Below, piece by piece: positions 47,128-59,103 of a DNA stretch of 64,000 nt. The notes beneath the pieces were generated by a model. That model made no database searches. It saw only the letters and a program-made list of their open reading frames with translations, and had not been told where the DNA came from. Position 1 is the stretch's first letter. Every line of letters begins with the position of its first letter. The stretch comes from Isoperla grammatica (lineage: Eukaryota > Arthropoda > Insecta > Plecoptera > Perlodidae). The position numbers and the translations under genes were made by a program. The DNA lies in NCBI GenBank assembly GCA_945910005.1, contig OX246739.1, forward strand, positions 33,879,608 through 33,943,607, given 5' to 3'.

Positions 47128-50039
47128 TAAATATAGTGGTCAAGTTGATCGCATGTTACTGTGTTCGACTGTCTCCTGGATGCGCTGCGGTGTCTATCTA
47201 TATGATAAGCCCCCCCCCCCCCCTTTGTTTCCCAGTGACAACGCGAGATATTGCATGGCAGCATCCACACAATGTATGTGTTCGTTTGATTGTGTCACCG
47301 CGTCCACTTTACATAGAAACGAAATTAACTGAAATCGTATATGTTGTAAAATATAAATATATTTGAAACAACAAAAATAGGGATGAAATGTATCCATGTC
47401 GTGGATGTTAATTGGATCCTTGTTACAAAGGGCGGCCAATATGTTTCAGGCTGAGCATGGTTGCTGTGTCCTGTGTGTGCCCCCTTGTTCACTTCACTAC
47501 CTGTATGAGGCCACGTGGTGTTACTGTCACTCACTGTAGGTTTTCTGTACGGGTTTCAAATGTGAGCACCATATATACCCTCCAGAGTGTTTTAGATCAA
47601 TTTCAAGTTTTCTTTCAAGTTTTTAATTAAGTTTAAGATCAATTGTGAAAATCATCTGTTCAGGAGCTTAGAATCATTGCTTACTTTCTGAATAAAAATA
47701 TATTAAAATTTTACAATGTTAGTATTCGTATAAATAACACCATGTTTTAGTAACATTCATTACAAGATATCTGAAGCGAACTTTTAAACAATTTAATAAA
47801 AGCCGCTAGATATGCACAAAATTGCATCTAACAAACAATCTAAAGCCACTGGAAATGCAATATAACACATAAGTAAGCTTACTCAAGAACTGAGTGTTTG
47901 AGCGGTTAGAACTCAGTTCCCGTGCTCTGTGTGAAGAGGGCTCCCTTGTTAGGTTCATTATAGGACCCGGACAGGTGGACAAGATATGGGAAGCGCTCAC
48001 AGTCATATACCAGCATGAAATATGATTCATTCCAAGATCAAGCCAGCCAGCCCGGACGAATTTACTGGTGGTCCAAGATTAAAGTTTTACATTGTTTAGG
48101 CTTGTTATAGCTCAGCTACTGGTTTGAGATTCGTTTTGTACCTCTTCGCCTGCACGACTATAAATCATGCGAGAGTTGAAACTTTTTAGTCGTGTTTTTT
48201 TCTTCAGGTAGCCGCTAGGATGTTATTGAAATCAGAATTTCAATTAGTCAAACTTGCTGTATCGTATATCTTGGTTATTGAAGTTTATGCAATTGTGGTC
48301 ATGCCAAACAGAGGGCTGTAGTCATAAGTTAGCTTCGTTATCTTCCGCATCGGAGAACGTTTACAGTTTAAACTACGCCCAGACGAGGGAATTTGCGTCG
48401 TTTGCCAGGGAACTGATTACGTTTTTAAATTAGTTTCCATATATTCCGTAGGGCCTAGCTCACACGGGTGGTACAGTCAAGGAACAAAGTTGTGTAGGGT
48501 GTTGTAGGAGGAATGTCCCTCGTCAAGAAACATATATTATTTACTTAAATTGTAGAAATAACCAAAAAAGAGTTACATTGAATCAATAGACGATAGTAGA
48601 ACAGAGGACACTACGCTAATTATAACTAGAAAATTATTTATACAAAATAACAATCAATACAAACACAAAATGAAACCTACAAGAAAAAGGTACTTAGTTA
48701 AATTGTGAAGAATAATTTAGAATAGTTGTTTTTAGCTTAGTAGGCAGACAGTTCTATAGTCATGCATACACACGGTTGCAGCCTTGTAAAGCCACCTGAG
48801 GAATCAATATGGCTCAGTGACTGAAGAAAAACTAAAAACCTCCCGTCACAGGGCAAAGGAAACGGGATAGATGGTCATTTTCGAAAATGATAAAAACAAA
48901 ATCAATTCTAGTAGATTTCAGAGGATCAACGATCCTTGTAAAATATCCAGTTGACTGTGGTAGCTATATATAAAGACTTATCTAAGATAAATATACACTT
49001 AATTCTTCTTTGATACCTATAGAATCTCGAGGTGAATGCATGAAACCCTCATTGCAGCTATGGCCCCAACAAACCTTAGAGTACGATTTCCCTTGCATTA
49101 TCTTATAGCCTTCTTATAAGTGCATTCTCGTGTTAATTTCCTCACCTATCTCTTTCACTATCGTTAATACTTTCTTTATTTTGCATTATTCTCTCAATGT
49201 ATGTATGTCATTGACATAGCTCATCCATAGAAGGTATTTCACTTTCTTCAAAAGCCGAGGACAGGAGATTGTTGAATATGCCACACTGATAATTTCAAAT
49301 GTTTTTCTTCTAAAAACGTTGAGATTTTGTATTTACAAAACGCAGAACAAATTGTAATTTAAAAGCCATCACAATTATTTTAAATAATCACCGTCAGTTT
49401 CACCAACTTCGAATTTCCAGTGTATTACTATTTTTAATTTGACATTCTAACTGACAAATTTTTACCTGCACCTTTATGAAAATGTATAATAGTATTTCAT
49501 TGAATATCATGGCAGGAACACGAAGTTGGAACTTTGGAAATGCTCCGAACTTGAGCTACAAACTCGCCCACAAATAATGCGGTTTTGCCTACTTAAGAAC
49601 AACGTTTTGACCTTGTTTCCACCCCAATACATTCCTCCTCAACGACGACCGCCGAGATTTATCCCACCATTAACCACAAAGTATTTTATGTCATTGTTTA
49701 ATTTAAATATTTGTCAAAATGTTGCATCGTCCCGACCTTCAACGTATTTGCATACGTAGAGAAAAGCTAGCCCATGCAGTCTACACAGCGTGTTTTCTTC
49801 ATCGAAATGCCGTGGTTTCGATTGTCCGGGTTGTAATTGATTATGGCGCGCGTTTGGGCATGGACACCTTATTTCTCGCACCTCGCGAACAAAGGCATTC
49901 CGGCCGTGCCCCGGCCAAATGCGTGCTACACTGTATTTACATATACGACGCTGAAACAGTCTCACACAGTCTTGTATTGGGTATCTTAGCAGCACACACG
50001 CAGACGCATAAACTACCACATACCTTACTATGAGCCGGT

Positions 50040-50320
50040 ATAGTAGTACTCACTTTAGTACCATACCGACCTCAGATCCGGCCTTATCTCCTGCCCCTTC
50101 ATGCACGCTGTTTCAACAAAAATCGACAGATTCCTGGTGTTCTTTCACACACATTCGTAAATGCAGTCTTCTGCTTAGTGTAGAGTGCACACAAGTCTCA
50201 TTAGATCACGTGTGTTAGGTATTTGCCGGTAGCTAACCCAAGGGCGTATGTTTTCCCTAATGCAACTGTTGCAAGTCGATGGTTAGAACTAGAGAAGTAA
50301 AACATTAAGTTGGTACTCAT
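50040..50320 (+). repeat. Dispersed repeat family C, plus copy 2 (longest)
   Basis: CTCCTGCCCCTTCATGCACG, TCTGCTTAGTGTAGAGTGCA, GTGTTAGGTATTTGCC and GAACTAGAGAAGTAAAACAT match the copies at 26047 (minus) and 37311. Confidence 0.6.
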
Positions 50321-50375
50321 GAATGTGGTTATTTCGTAGCATATGATGATAGTATACTTACGATGGGGCAACTAA

Positions 50376-50660
50376 CCCTGCGCAACTCTCGATTTCTGTC
50401 GGTTTCAAAATGTTCAAAACGTTAGCTAAAATATGTCATCCCCTATATAGAGAAGTTAGGGCGCTCTTTCTTACAAATGCTTCTCTGTACCAATAAAAAT
50501 ATTTCCGTTTTTCAAAAGTTAATCAGTTACGTATTTGAAAAAAACAGAATTATTTATTCAAACAAAGAAAGAACAATAAATTATTTAGGGGATTACTTAC
50601 TTTGGTTTACTTTTCGACAATTTTAAACCATTTTACAGCAGTTTTAACCGACAGAAATTG
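50376..50660. mobile_element. MITE family B, copy 5 (both inverted halves)
   Basis: The left half from about 50376 has CTGCGCAACTCTCGATTTCT then GTCGGTTTCAAAATG. The right half ends TTTTAACCGACAGAAATTGG, the inverse of the left end. GGTTTACTTTTCGACAATTT in the right half is the inverse of the AAATTGTCAAAAAGTAAAC word of copy 4. This copy best shows the terminal inverted repeat. Confidence 0.65.
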
Positions 50661-50769
50661 GACATATTTTTTTTTTTAATAGAGCCGCGAACATGGGGAC
50701 GCTTTTAGCTGTGATTAGCCTACTACTTGGTAGTATAGTTAGTTATAGCTGCAGTGCACATCTTGCGGG

Positions 50770-51020
50770 CGACAGTGATGAATACTAGATGAGTGCAACG
50801 TGTTCACGGCCCTCACGACGCTCAGTCACGTGGTCACGATCGCTCGTGATTGACACTCGTGACGTAGGCGACAGTCGGCCATTACCTGACGGGCCTAATA
50901 GATGGACCACTCGCGTTTACCGTTGCGTCTCGGTCAGTCAATCAGTCACTTGGGGTCGTCGCGTCACGCTCGCACTATACTCGACACGCAGTTCGCACGC
51001 TCCTGTGAAAGTTTTCTCGT
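50770..51020. promoter_or_regulatory. CpG-rich patch with CACGTG/GTGACG words
   Basis: CpG dinucleotides are dense here (GTCACGTGGTCACGATCGCTCGTG, repeated GTGACG/CGTCAC). Flanking DNA is AT-rich. There is no exon with a recognisable domain. A CpG-type regulatory region or a GC-rich repeat are both possible. Confidence 0.2.
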
Positions 51021-51119
51021 CGATTTAGATAATTTTAATTTTTTTCTTGTGTGATTTTTTAAATGTAACGTAAAATTGATTTAAATTTTAAGTCTTACGC
51101 CAATTAACACCAAAATAAT

Positions 51120-51148
51120 CTCCCCCCTCCCCCTCCCCCCCCCCCCCA
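51120..51148. repeat. C-rich homopolymer tract
   Basis: CCCCCCTCCCCCTCCCCCCC and further C residues, preceding a family D tail by about 30 bp. Confidence 0.85.
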
Positions 51149-51178
51149 CGATAGAAATGAACTCAAAACCAACTCATT

Positions 51179-51231
51179 TACTGTCCTTTAGTAAATCAGT
51201 TTCATAACTGGATAGAATAGACATTAAATTT
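51179..51231 (+). repeat. Retroposon 3' tail, family D, diverged
   Basis: TACTGTCCTTTAGTAAATCA, then CATAACTGGATAGAATAGAC and ATTAAATTT. Same order as the tail at 31637. Confidence 0.5.
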
Positions 51232-51983
51232 GCTGGGTATAATAATAGGTACTCTAGATGGGTAAATAAATAGTAATGGTACCAAGTCCAGGGGGCTATT
51301 CTTGAAAGTTGTCACGGTGACATAACTCACTTAAAGTTATATCTACGAAGTTATCACTTGCAATTATAGCTGATGAAAACGTTGCTATTGGCTGATTGTT
51401 TTTCAATCAGCCGTTTGATTTTTTTTCAGCCAGCCAATATGCACACGTCCATTTGGGCTTCACACTTATTGAGTTATTGTACATAAGCTCAATTCATACA
51501 AGTAGGTATAAGCATAGCATGTGATGTCGTCAACAGCTGTGACTGACTAGTAAATATTTATCGCAATATGTCGACCAACTACCATAGTTTGAGCGTATAA
51601 TCACTCAGTAATCACAACATGGCTGAATGCATGCCCGGTCGTTCTATAATCTGCGTGGAGACACCCGGTCCGGATCAGTCGGGTATCTGGCTGGCATCTC
51701 GCGCGGTATCGCGGTCCGCCATCTTGCCCCGCTCGTGGCGCCATCTCTGCGGGGTGGAGCCCACCGCACCCCGGCCTGCAGACTGCGCTCGCAGTACCGA
51801 CCATGGCTGGCGTACACGAATAAATATCGGAGATCTATCGATCGATTGATAGATTGATTGGGTGGCTGTCTGTCTGAGTAAGATTGGCGAGGCTCAATTC
51901 AACCTAAATTCTTGTGCAAATATCATCATATGGCTCGCATACTCTGTTAACATTCTTTTGGTCATAACGATTCATATTATAGA

Positions 51984-52129
51984 TGTGATGTTTAATCGTG
52001 GATTTATAATGGTTTAATAACACTCTCGTATTTGATTAACACAAGTCTTCTTTATTGTCTCCGTCTACAACTCTACATGACTACTACAATGGAACCTTGT
52101 CAAGCAAGACGCCCACCTCTAATGTTACA
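51984..52129 (-). repeat. 3' LTR of the Ty3/Gypsy element
   Basis: 146 bp. On the minus strand it reads from TGTAACATTAGAGG to CATCACA. It has AATAAA (complement of 52051-52056) and a TATAAAT word. It differs from the other LTR only at 52046 (T here, A at 56202). Confidence 0.95.
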
Positions 52130-52140
52130 TCCTCTCTTCT
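52130..52140 (-). promoter_or_regulatory. Polypurine tract
   Basis: On the minus strand AGAAGAGAGGA directly abuts the 3' LTR, the expected primer site for plus-strand DNA synthesis. Just upstream is an A30 run (52145-52174 as T on the plus strand) that overlaps the polyprotein stop codon. Confidence 0.85.
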
Positions 52141-52142
52141 GA

Positions 52143-52172
<30 letters not shown>

Positions 52173-52178
<6 letters not shown>

Positions 52179-55100
52179 GTTAAGTTTTTTTGGAGCATGG
52201 ACTGTCCTTCCAGATCGCGTAGATCGGCTACTAGGACGTTCCTCTTGGGCGACAACTTCTGATCGGGGTTCAGAGCCAGCATCGGTTACAGGAGCGGTAG
52301 GCTGAAACTGTACTGTAGGCGTGGTGATGTTCCTCTGGCCCAAGGTCGGAGATGTAGCACGTTCGTCCTCAGTGTTATCTTTGGAAGTAACGGGCATTTT
52401 GATGAGATGATGCATGTTTCTTCGGACTTCTCCCTGTGATGTGGTCACCCTTACCGACCTCGGGGTCGAGGCCGGTTCCTTCACTATGCCTGGCCTTTTA
52501 AGATCGGTTATCCAAACCGGTTGGCCTGGTGGAAGTGGCGTCCGTTCTCGAGTTCCATGACGTTGATCAAAATAATATTTTTGTTTCTTTTTGTATTCGT
52601 CATTCCTTTTAGAAAACTGCTCATGATCAATGAATAAAGGCTCGAGGGTTTTATTGGGAGTTGGGAGAGTAGTTCGTAAGTTTCTTCCCATTAAAAGTTG
52701 GGATGGGCTATATCCCAAATCTGCCAATGCAGTAGAACGGTAAGATAGTAAACCTAAATAAGGGTCCGGCGAACGACTTATGATATTCTTTATAGTCTTC
52801 ACCCCCGCCTCAATCAACCCATTACTGCAGGGATATCGAGGGCTGCTAGTGACAGTTTTAAACCCATATAAATTTGCAAATTGTCTGAATTCCTGGCATG
52901 CATATTGTGGGCCGTTATCAGAGCGTACCTCCTTGGGAATGCCATGTCGGGCAAACGCTGACTTACACCGCTGTATGATATCCCCACTCGTTGTCGAAGT
53001 TAGTGGGAATACTTCGGGGTAGCGAGAATAATAGTCCATTATAATCAAATACTTCATTTTACCTCGTTCTGCTAAATCCGTCCCCACGATCTCCCATGGA
53101 TGTCGGGGTAGTTCGGTGGGTAACAAGGGTTCTCGCCTTGCTGGCTTCTCTTTACAGCAGGTGGGGCAGTTAGAAACCATGTCGGCAATATGTTGTGAAA
53201 TTCCTGGCCACCACACCGTTTGCCTAGCCCTGTCTCGACACTTGACAATGCCCAGGTGTCCTTCGTGAATACGATGTAAAATGTCGCTTCGTAACGAGAC
53301 CGGAATCCATATTCGTGGACCTTTTAGGATTAACCCATTTTGTAGGGTGAGGTCATCCTTCGCATTCCAATATTGTGCACAGTGTACGCTAACTTGATTA
53401 GCATATTTTGGCCAACCAGTCATAACATATGAAATCAAAGTCTTGTATGCTGGATCATTTATTTGGGACCTTCTTATTTCCTCTAGTCGCTGATCTGTTA
53501 CCGGCAGGTCCTTGATTATTCCTGTGGCATATTCTTCAATCTCCATAGCAAAGGCGATTTCCTCGGAAGCATCGTTTATCGGAGCCCTTGAGAGCGCATC
53601 AGGGGTGTAAAATTCCTTACCCGCAACATGCTCGATCGAGTAATCATATCGCATGAGCCGCATACGGAGGCGTTGAAGACGAGGCGTCAGCTCTTCAATT
53701 CCCTTCGTTTTCAGGCAGGACAAGAGTGGCTTGTGATCCGTACGAATTATAAACTTTTTTCCCAGTACATACTCGGCGAATCGGTCACAAGCCCAGGTGA
53801 TACTGCTGGCCTCCTTTTCGATTTGTGGAAGTTGTTGTTCATATGCTGTCATAGCTTTCGACGCATACGCCACTGGATGCCAACCATCCGTTTCCTGTTG
53901 CTCTAGACAAGCTCCCATGCCGTATGATGAAGCGTCAGCAGATATTCTATGAACCTTCTGCAAATCATAGCGTACGAGTACTGGAGTCTGCGTAATCATG
54001 TTTTTTATTTGATTAAAAGCTTCTCTTTGTGGCGTATCCCAGATATACTCACGGTCAGCCTTTAGTAAGTCTCGTAATGGCTTCGTAGTGTGAGAGAGAT
54101 TTGGAAGAAACTTAGCTAAGAAATCAATCATGCCAAAAAATGTTCTCAAGTCACTGACATTTTTAGGGGGCTCTAATTTCAAAATAGCCTGGACTTTACT
54201 TGGATCCGATTTGACTCCATCCTTCGTTAGTATGTGACCCAACAGTTTAATACTTTCAACTCCAAACTGGCACTTATCACATCTTAGCGTTACTCCATGC
54301 AGTTCTAGCCTACTCATTACCTTGTGAAGTCGGTCATCATGTTCTTGCTTGTCCTTCCCATGTACCACTATGTCATCGATGTGGCACACTACACCCTCTA
54401 AACCCTCTAGGATTCTCGACATTTCTCGCTGAAAGAATTCCGAAGCGCTCGAAATCCCAAATGGAAGTCTATTAAACCTGAACCTACCATATGGTGTAAG
54501 GAAGGTTGTGAGCTTGGAGGTTTCTGGATCCAATAAAACCTGCCAATAGCCAGTATTGCAATCCATTTTGGAGAATACCCTTGAATCACCAATGAGGGCT
54601 AAAGTTTCGTCCACTGACGGCAATATTAAACGTTCTCTTTTGACGCTCTCGTTGAGGTGAGTGAGGTCTACACACAACCTGATTCCACCATTTGGCTTGT
54701 CGACCACTACAAGGCCCGCACACCACTCAGTGGGTTCAGTGACCTCAGTGATGATACCCAGGTTTAGCATGCGATTAAGCTCCTGTTTAACCTTTTGCCG
54801 CCTAGGTAACGCTATTCTCCGGAGTGCATGTATTGCAAACGGCTTTGCATCATCGGCCAAAGTAATTTTATAGGGCTTATTCATTTTTCCAAGTGGACCG
54901 AACACTTTAGGATATTTGAGTTTTAATTGTGATTTTATATCCGAACTATCGTCTGCAACACGGTGTACCCTACTCAGCAGGTTCAATGCCTCAACCGCTG
55001 GACGCCCCAACAATGGCTCTTTTAAATCTTGTATAACATATACTTTTTGTTCCGTTTGCTTTAGGTTATAAGAAAACTTTGCTAAGAACATACCTTTCAC

Positions 55101-56111
55101 TTTCAGTGCTGTATTACCTGGACCGAAAAGCTTCCGATCAGACATCTTCATCGGTTTCCCGAGCCCTAGGGTTTCTGGTACTACGGTGACATCTGCACCC
55201 GTGTCCATTTTAAACGCAATAAGCTTGTCATCCATGTGTATGTTAACTCTCCAGGGCTCATTGCTTCCTGATGAAACGTGGTCTACTTCTATCACCCCTA
55301 GAAACTCTTGGTCAGAGCTTTGGCCTGTGTCCTCAGTTTCCTCCTCCTGTATTTGATTAATCTTCTTCGTCTTGCAACACGCTTGAAAGTGTCCCTTTCT
55401 GCGACATCTATGACACTCAGCATTGCGAGCGGGGCACTCTCCAATGGGATGGAAAGGGTATCCACACCTCGTGCATTTCTTACCCATATTGTCGGGGTAT
55501 GAAGGCTTCCCCGAACTGGCTTTAGACCTAGGCCTACCTTCGATCTTATCAATGTCTGCTCCCATAACGCTGGATTGTCGCAGCACTTCTTGTTGTTTTT
55601 TCACACATTCCGATTGTTTTACCTTGGTCACTGCAGTCTCCAGGGTAAGCTGGGAGTCAAGCTGTAGTTGTTCTGACAATTTCACATCCCGTAGGCCTAC
55701 CACAATTCTATCCCGAATCAAATCATCTCTTAGTGAACTGTATTCGCAATGTTCAGAGAGTTTATATAGATCTTGAATGAAGTCTGATACCGGTTCCATG
55801 TCTCCCTGAGATCGTTGGTTAAACTTGGCCCTTTCAAAGATAACATTCCGTTTGGGCACCAGATAGCTGTCAAAGGACTGAACCACCTTGTCAAAATTCG
55901 CCCTGTCTGCAGCAGAGAGCTTAAAACTTTGAATAACCTCGTAGGCTTTATCCCCCATTTCATATATTAAGGCGCTAACCTGCTGCTTTCCCGTCAACTC
56001 GGAAAGGGATGTTATCTCACGGAATAGTAGAAATCTATTTTTCCACGCTGGCCATTCTTCAGGTTTAGTAAAATCAAAGGGACCTGGTGGTTTTGCTTGA
56101 TAAGTAGACAT
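52173..56111 (-). CDS. Gag-Pol polyprotein of Ty3/Gypsy retrotransposon
   Basis: One frame of 1312 residues. It would encode the capsid and the enzymes that copy element RNA into DNA and integrate it. Gag is residues 1 to about 200. Two CCHC knuckles follow (C213-C216-H221-C226; C233-C236-H241-C246). The protease has DTGAD at 303-307. Reverse transcriptase (about 420-640) has HIDD in the active site (D579, D580). RNase H is about 715-845 (D726, E765 or E767, D792). Integrase has a zinc-binding HHCC (C982, C985) and a D1012, D1065, E1101 triad with 35 residues between the last two. There is no chromodomain or envelope. The start ATG is only 28 bp inside the 5' LTR. No stop or frameshift interrupts it, so it may be functional. 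Confidence 0.95.
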
Positions 56112-56119
56112 GTTGAAAT

Positions 56120-56139
56120 GATCCCACCTGTTGCCACCA
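56120..56139 (-). promoter_or_regulatory. tRNA primer-binding site
   Basis: The minus strand reads TGGTGGCAACAGGTGGGATC immediately after the 5' LTR. TGG pairs with the universal tRNA CCA end. I do not assign the tRNA species. Confidence 0.75.
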
Positions 56140-56285
56140 TGTGATGTTTAATCGTGGATTTATAATGGTTTAATAACACTCTCGTATTTGATTAACACAA
56201 GACTTCTTTATTGTCTCCGTCTACAACTCTACATGACTACTACAATGGAACCTTGTCAAGCAAGACGCCCACCTCTAATGTTACA
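56140..56285 (-). repeat. 5' LTR of the Ty3/Gypsy element
   Basis: 146 bp, identical to the 3' LTR except position 56202. The leader from its edge to the polyprotein ATG is only 28 bp. Confidence 0.95.
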
Positions 56286-56922
56286 ATAGAGTCGTGCTGT
56301 ATTGATAATTATCACACTATTCTGTTTTCACGTATTTACTGGTATTTTAAAGTTTTTAATTTTAATCTTTTTAAATCTTGTTTGTGTCCCAGACGTTTTT
56401 GAAATACACTTCCGACTTTCATGGTGTTTATGGTTACTTTAATATCTTTTACGTGATGTGTGAGGGTGGCATATAGCTATTACTGACGCAAAACCATTTA
56501 GTATCACGCCTTGTCGTTGCGAAACAAATTATCACTGGATATGAATAGCCTACCGTGCGTTTTAGTGTATGCAGATGTTTGATTTTTAGTGGACGACATA
56601 ACTCATTTATTTCATTTCCTCCTTGTAACGACCTCCCAAAGCTTCTGTCTACAGTCGATGAATGTTTCGATAGTATCGATAAACCAAAGTTAGTGAGTGG
56701 CACATCAACTTTGCAAATTGGGAGTTCAATCCGGGACCTTCTCGTATCATTGTCTGATTGATCTTTAAGACCAGTTTTGATTTCCGGTTAGGGTGTACAA
56801 TTCCAACGTTTCCATGTGATCGTCTTCAATTCGGACATAGGTATACAAGGCACAGAATACACTGACCTCAACATTGTTCAGTGAGAGATTTAAAACAAAA
56901 TGATACATATAAGTTACGAAGC

Positions 56923-57066
56923 TACTAGTTATAGTGTTAGAGCAATGTAATACCACAGATAAGTGTGGTAATACCCATTGTGGGAAAGAAAACCTCGGCT
57001 AGGGGGCACTAGTTAGTGTTAGAGTTATGTAATACCCACTGTGGGAAAGAAAACCTCGGCTAGGGG
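56923..57066. repeat. Imperfect tandem duplication, about 85 bp
   Basis: ACTAGTTA(TA)GTGTTAGAG, TGTGGGAAAGAAAACCTCGG and CTAGGGG occur twice in order. The first unit carries an extra ATACCACAGATAAGTGTG segment. Confidence 0.8.
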
Positions 57067-57578
57067 ACAGATGGACAGGGATCTTCTCGGAGAGCTAACC
57101 ATGATTTTTGGTTTATTTAGGACTTTTGATACAAACTCACCGCATCAGTATGAAGTACTCAAAACAGTCAAAAGATAATCATGCCATGTGTGTTGTGTTC
57201 CAGGAGTTACTATTTTACCGGCCGTATTTGCATAATTATCAACATTGACGATCCGGCCTCCCTCCCCCCCTTCCTCCCCCCGCACATATGGACATTAATT
57301 GATTCCAATCCAATGGTTCGCTTCTAGATTTTTGCATATTTAAAAAAATGTAGTTAATACAATATGCTATTACTTAATGTCAATTTTAACTGCACCGCGC
57401 CATTTATTTATACTTATTAGTCCAGTCATGTTGCTCCAACCCAAACCAACAAATTAGGTGTTTCTTCTCGCAAGAGACGCCATCCGCCCCGGCCCGCCCC
57501 CGACTCCCCTAATTACTGTTGCTCCTTGGTAAATATACACGACTGTCACATGGTTTTCTGACTCGCTAAATGAGCTGT

Positions 57579-58157
57579 GCAGATGCGAGCGAGAGTGCAT
57601 GCAACATATTCTCGGCATTATGTAACGTGAGCCTGGTAACGGGGCGCGATAACAAGCCAGGGTCGGGGGTCGTGTGACTGACACACGGGGGTGTACAAGC
57701 GTGGTCGTCGCTATTGGCCTCGATGCAGATGCGAGCGAGAGTGCATGCAACATATTCTCGGCATTATGTAACGTGAGCCTGGTAACGGGGCGCGATAACA
57801 AGCCAGGGTCGGGGGTCGTGTGACTGACACACGGGGGTGTACAAGCGTGGTCGTCGCTATTGGCCTCGATGCAGATGCGAGCGAGAGTGCATGCAACATA
57901 TTCTCGGCATTATGTAACGTGAGCCTGGTAACGGGGCGCGATAACAAGCCAGGGTCGTGTGACTGACACACGGGGGTGTACAAGCGTGGTCGTCGCTATT
58001 GGCCTCGATGCAGATGCGAGCGAGAGTGCATGCAACATATTCTCGGCATTATGTAACGTGAGCCTGGTAACGGGGAGCGATAACAAGCCAGGGTCGGGGG
58101 TCGTGTGACTGACACACGGGGGTGTACAAGCGTGGTCGTCGCTATTGGCCTCGATGC
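57579..58157. repeat. 146-bp tandem repeat, four units
   Basis: Units begin GCAGATGCGAGCGAGAGTGC at 57579, 57725, 57871 and 58010. Periods are 146, 146 and 139 (a 7-bp deletion within GGGTCGGGGGTC), and the last ends about 146 bp later. Units are nearly identical and GC-rich. Minus-strand frames here are repeat artefacts. Confidence 0.95.
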
Positions 58158-58872
58158 TTGCATTCCAAAACACTCTTGATGCCCAAGCATATATATGTGA
58201 CATCAGTATCACCGTAGCTATAAATGTTCACGCGTATACAGCAATGATAAAAATTTCAATTGAAAAACGAAAGACTGCGTGTCAAAGAGAGGTCTGCAAC
58301 ACTTTACAGATACAGTTGCAACAGTTATACCATTCATGTATGGAGACCTATGCCCGGTCTTATGAGTGGCTATAAGCAGTGGCGTAGCGCAGAAGTCGGG
58401 GGCCCCCCCGCGACATTGGCCATTGGACATGGTAGGATCAAGCACGGGGGGTATGGGGGGCGGAGCCCATGAAAAGTGCCGCAGGCGAAAAATTTTGAAA
58501 GCACGTTTTTAGAGTGCATTTGGTGCGTTTTAGGAAAAAGTGGTGGGCTGAATGTAATACCGAAACAATGTAGTTAGTGTGCGTCAATTTGTTTTGTCGT
58601 CATGTCGAGTTACAATTCACAGCATACATGGCAACATATTAACGTTTGATCTTATTTTCAACCCCTCCCCCCCCCATATCCACCACTTCCATGCGACGTA
58701 ATAGTAGGCCTATACATTTATCTACTTAACCATAATAACATATTATTATATCATCAACAACAACAACAATTATGATAAATTTTAAGTAGGTATTGATAAA
58801 TCAAATAACCTACGTTTTGATCCTCCAACTGCAATTCTGGAACGTTTCCTAGCCGTTTAGGCTTTTAGTGTA

Positions 58873-59103
58873 TTATTGTCTGGCAAATCGAGCTTTTCGG
58901 CGTGCGTTAGCGTCCGCGAACTCGTCGAACAATGTATCTATGTTTAACTTTCGTGTTCTTTCACCCTCGATACTGAGCAATGCCAAACCACTGAGTCGAT
59001 TCTTACTCATTGAGCTTCGCAAAAAGTTTTTAATTAATTTTAATTTAGAAAAAGATCTTTCGGCACCCGCTGCAGTCACGGGCACTTTTATAAGTTCTAC
59101 CAC
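58873..59103 (-). pseudogene. hAT transposase, C-terminal dimerisation remnant
   Basis: The 76-residue frame contains VPVTAAGAERSFSKLKLIKN and RLSGLALLSIEGERTRKLN, the conserved C-terminal dimerisation motif of hAT transposases (ZMYM1-like group). A full protein is usually 500-800 residues; the N-terminal zinc finger and catalytic parts are missing or unrecognisable. A further minus-strand frame at about 59285-59430 (SEVSFLLDSITDRGISQRGS) may be another fragment of the same coding region. Confidence 0.85.

Larger units (their letters stand above)
51979..56290 (-). mobile_element. Apparently intact Ty3/Gypsy LTR retrotransposon
   Basis: The element proper is 51984-56285 (4302 bp), bounded by 5-bp target duplications ATAGA (51979-51983 and 56286-56290). 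It has two 146-bp LTRs with TG...CA ends, a primer-binding site at the LTR edge, a polypurine tract and one uninterrupted gag-pol frame. It lies antisense to the SOWAH-like gene. The single LTR difference points to a recent insertion. No envelope frame is present. Short LTRs and the single frame resemble the Mag/C-type lineage known from echinoderms, but clade placement needs a tree. Confidence 0.95.

Noticed and set aside
51600..51860. GC-rich frames beginning MAECMPGRS / MHARSFYN as a SOWAH exon or new gene
   Set aside because: Two frames open together, no ankyrin pattern and no clear splice sites; possibly a CpG-rich regulatory patch.
51979..56290. Endogenous retrovirus with envelope
   Set aside because: No envelope frame; domain order and length are those of a non-enveloped Ty3/Gypsy element.
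57579..58157. Relationship between the 146-bp tandem unit and the 146-bp LTR
   Set aside because: Sequences are unrelated; the equal length is coincidence.
57454..58212. Minus-strand frames of 64-115 residues
   Set aside because: They lie in the 146-bp tandem repeat and repeat the same peptide in shifted frames.
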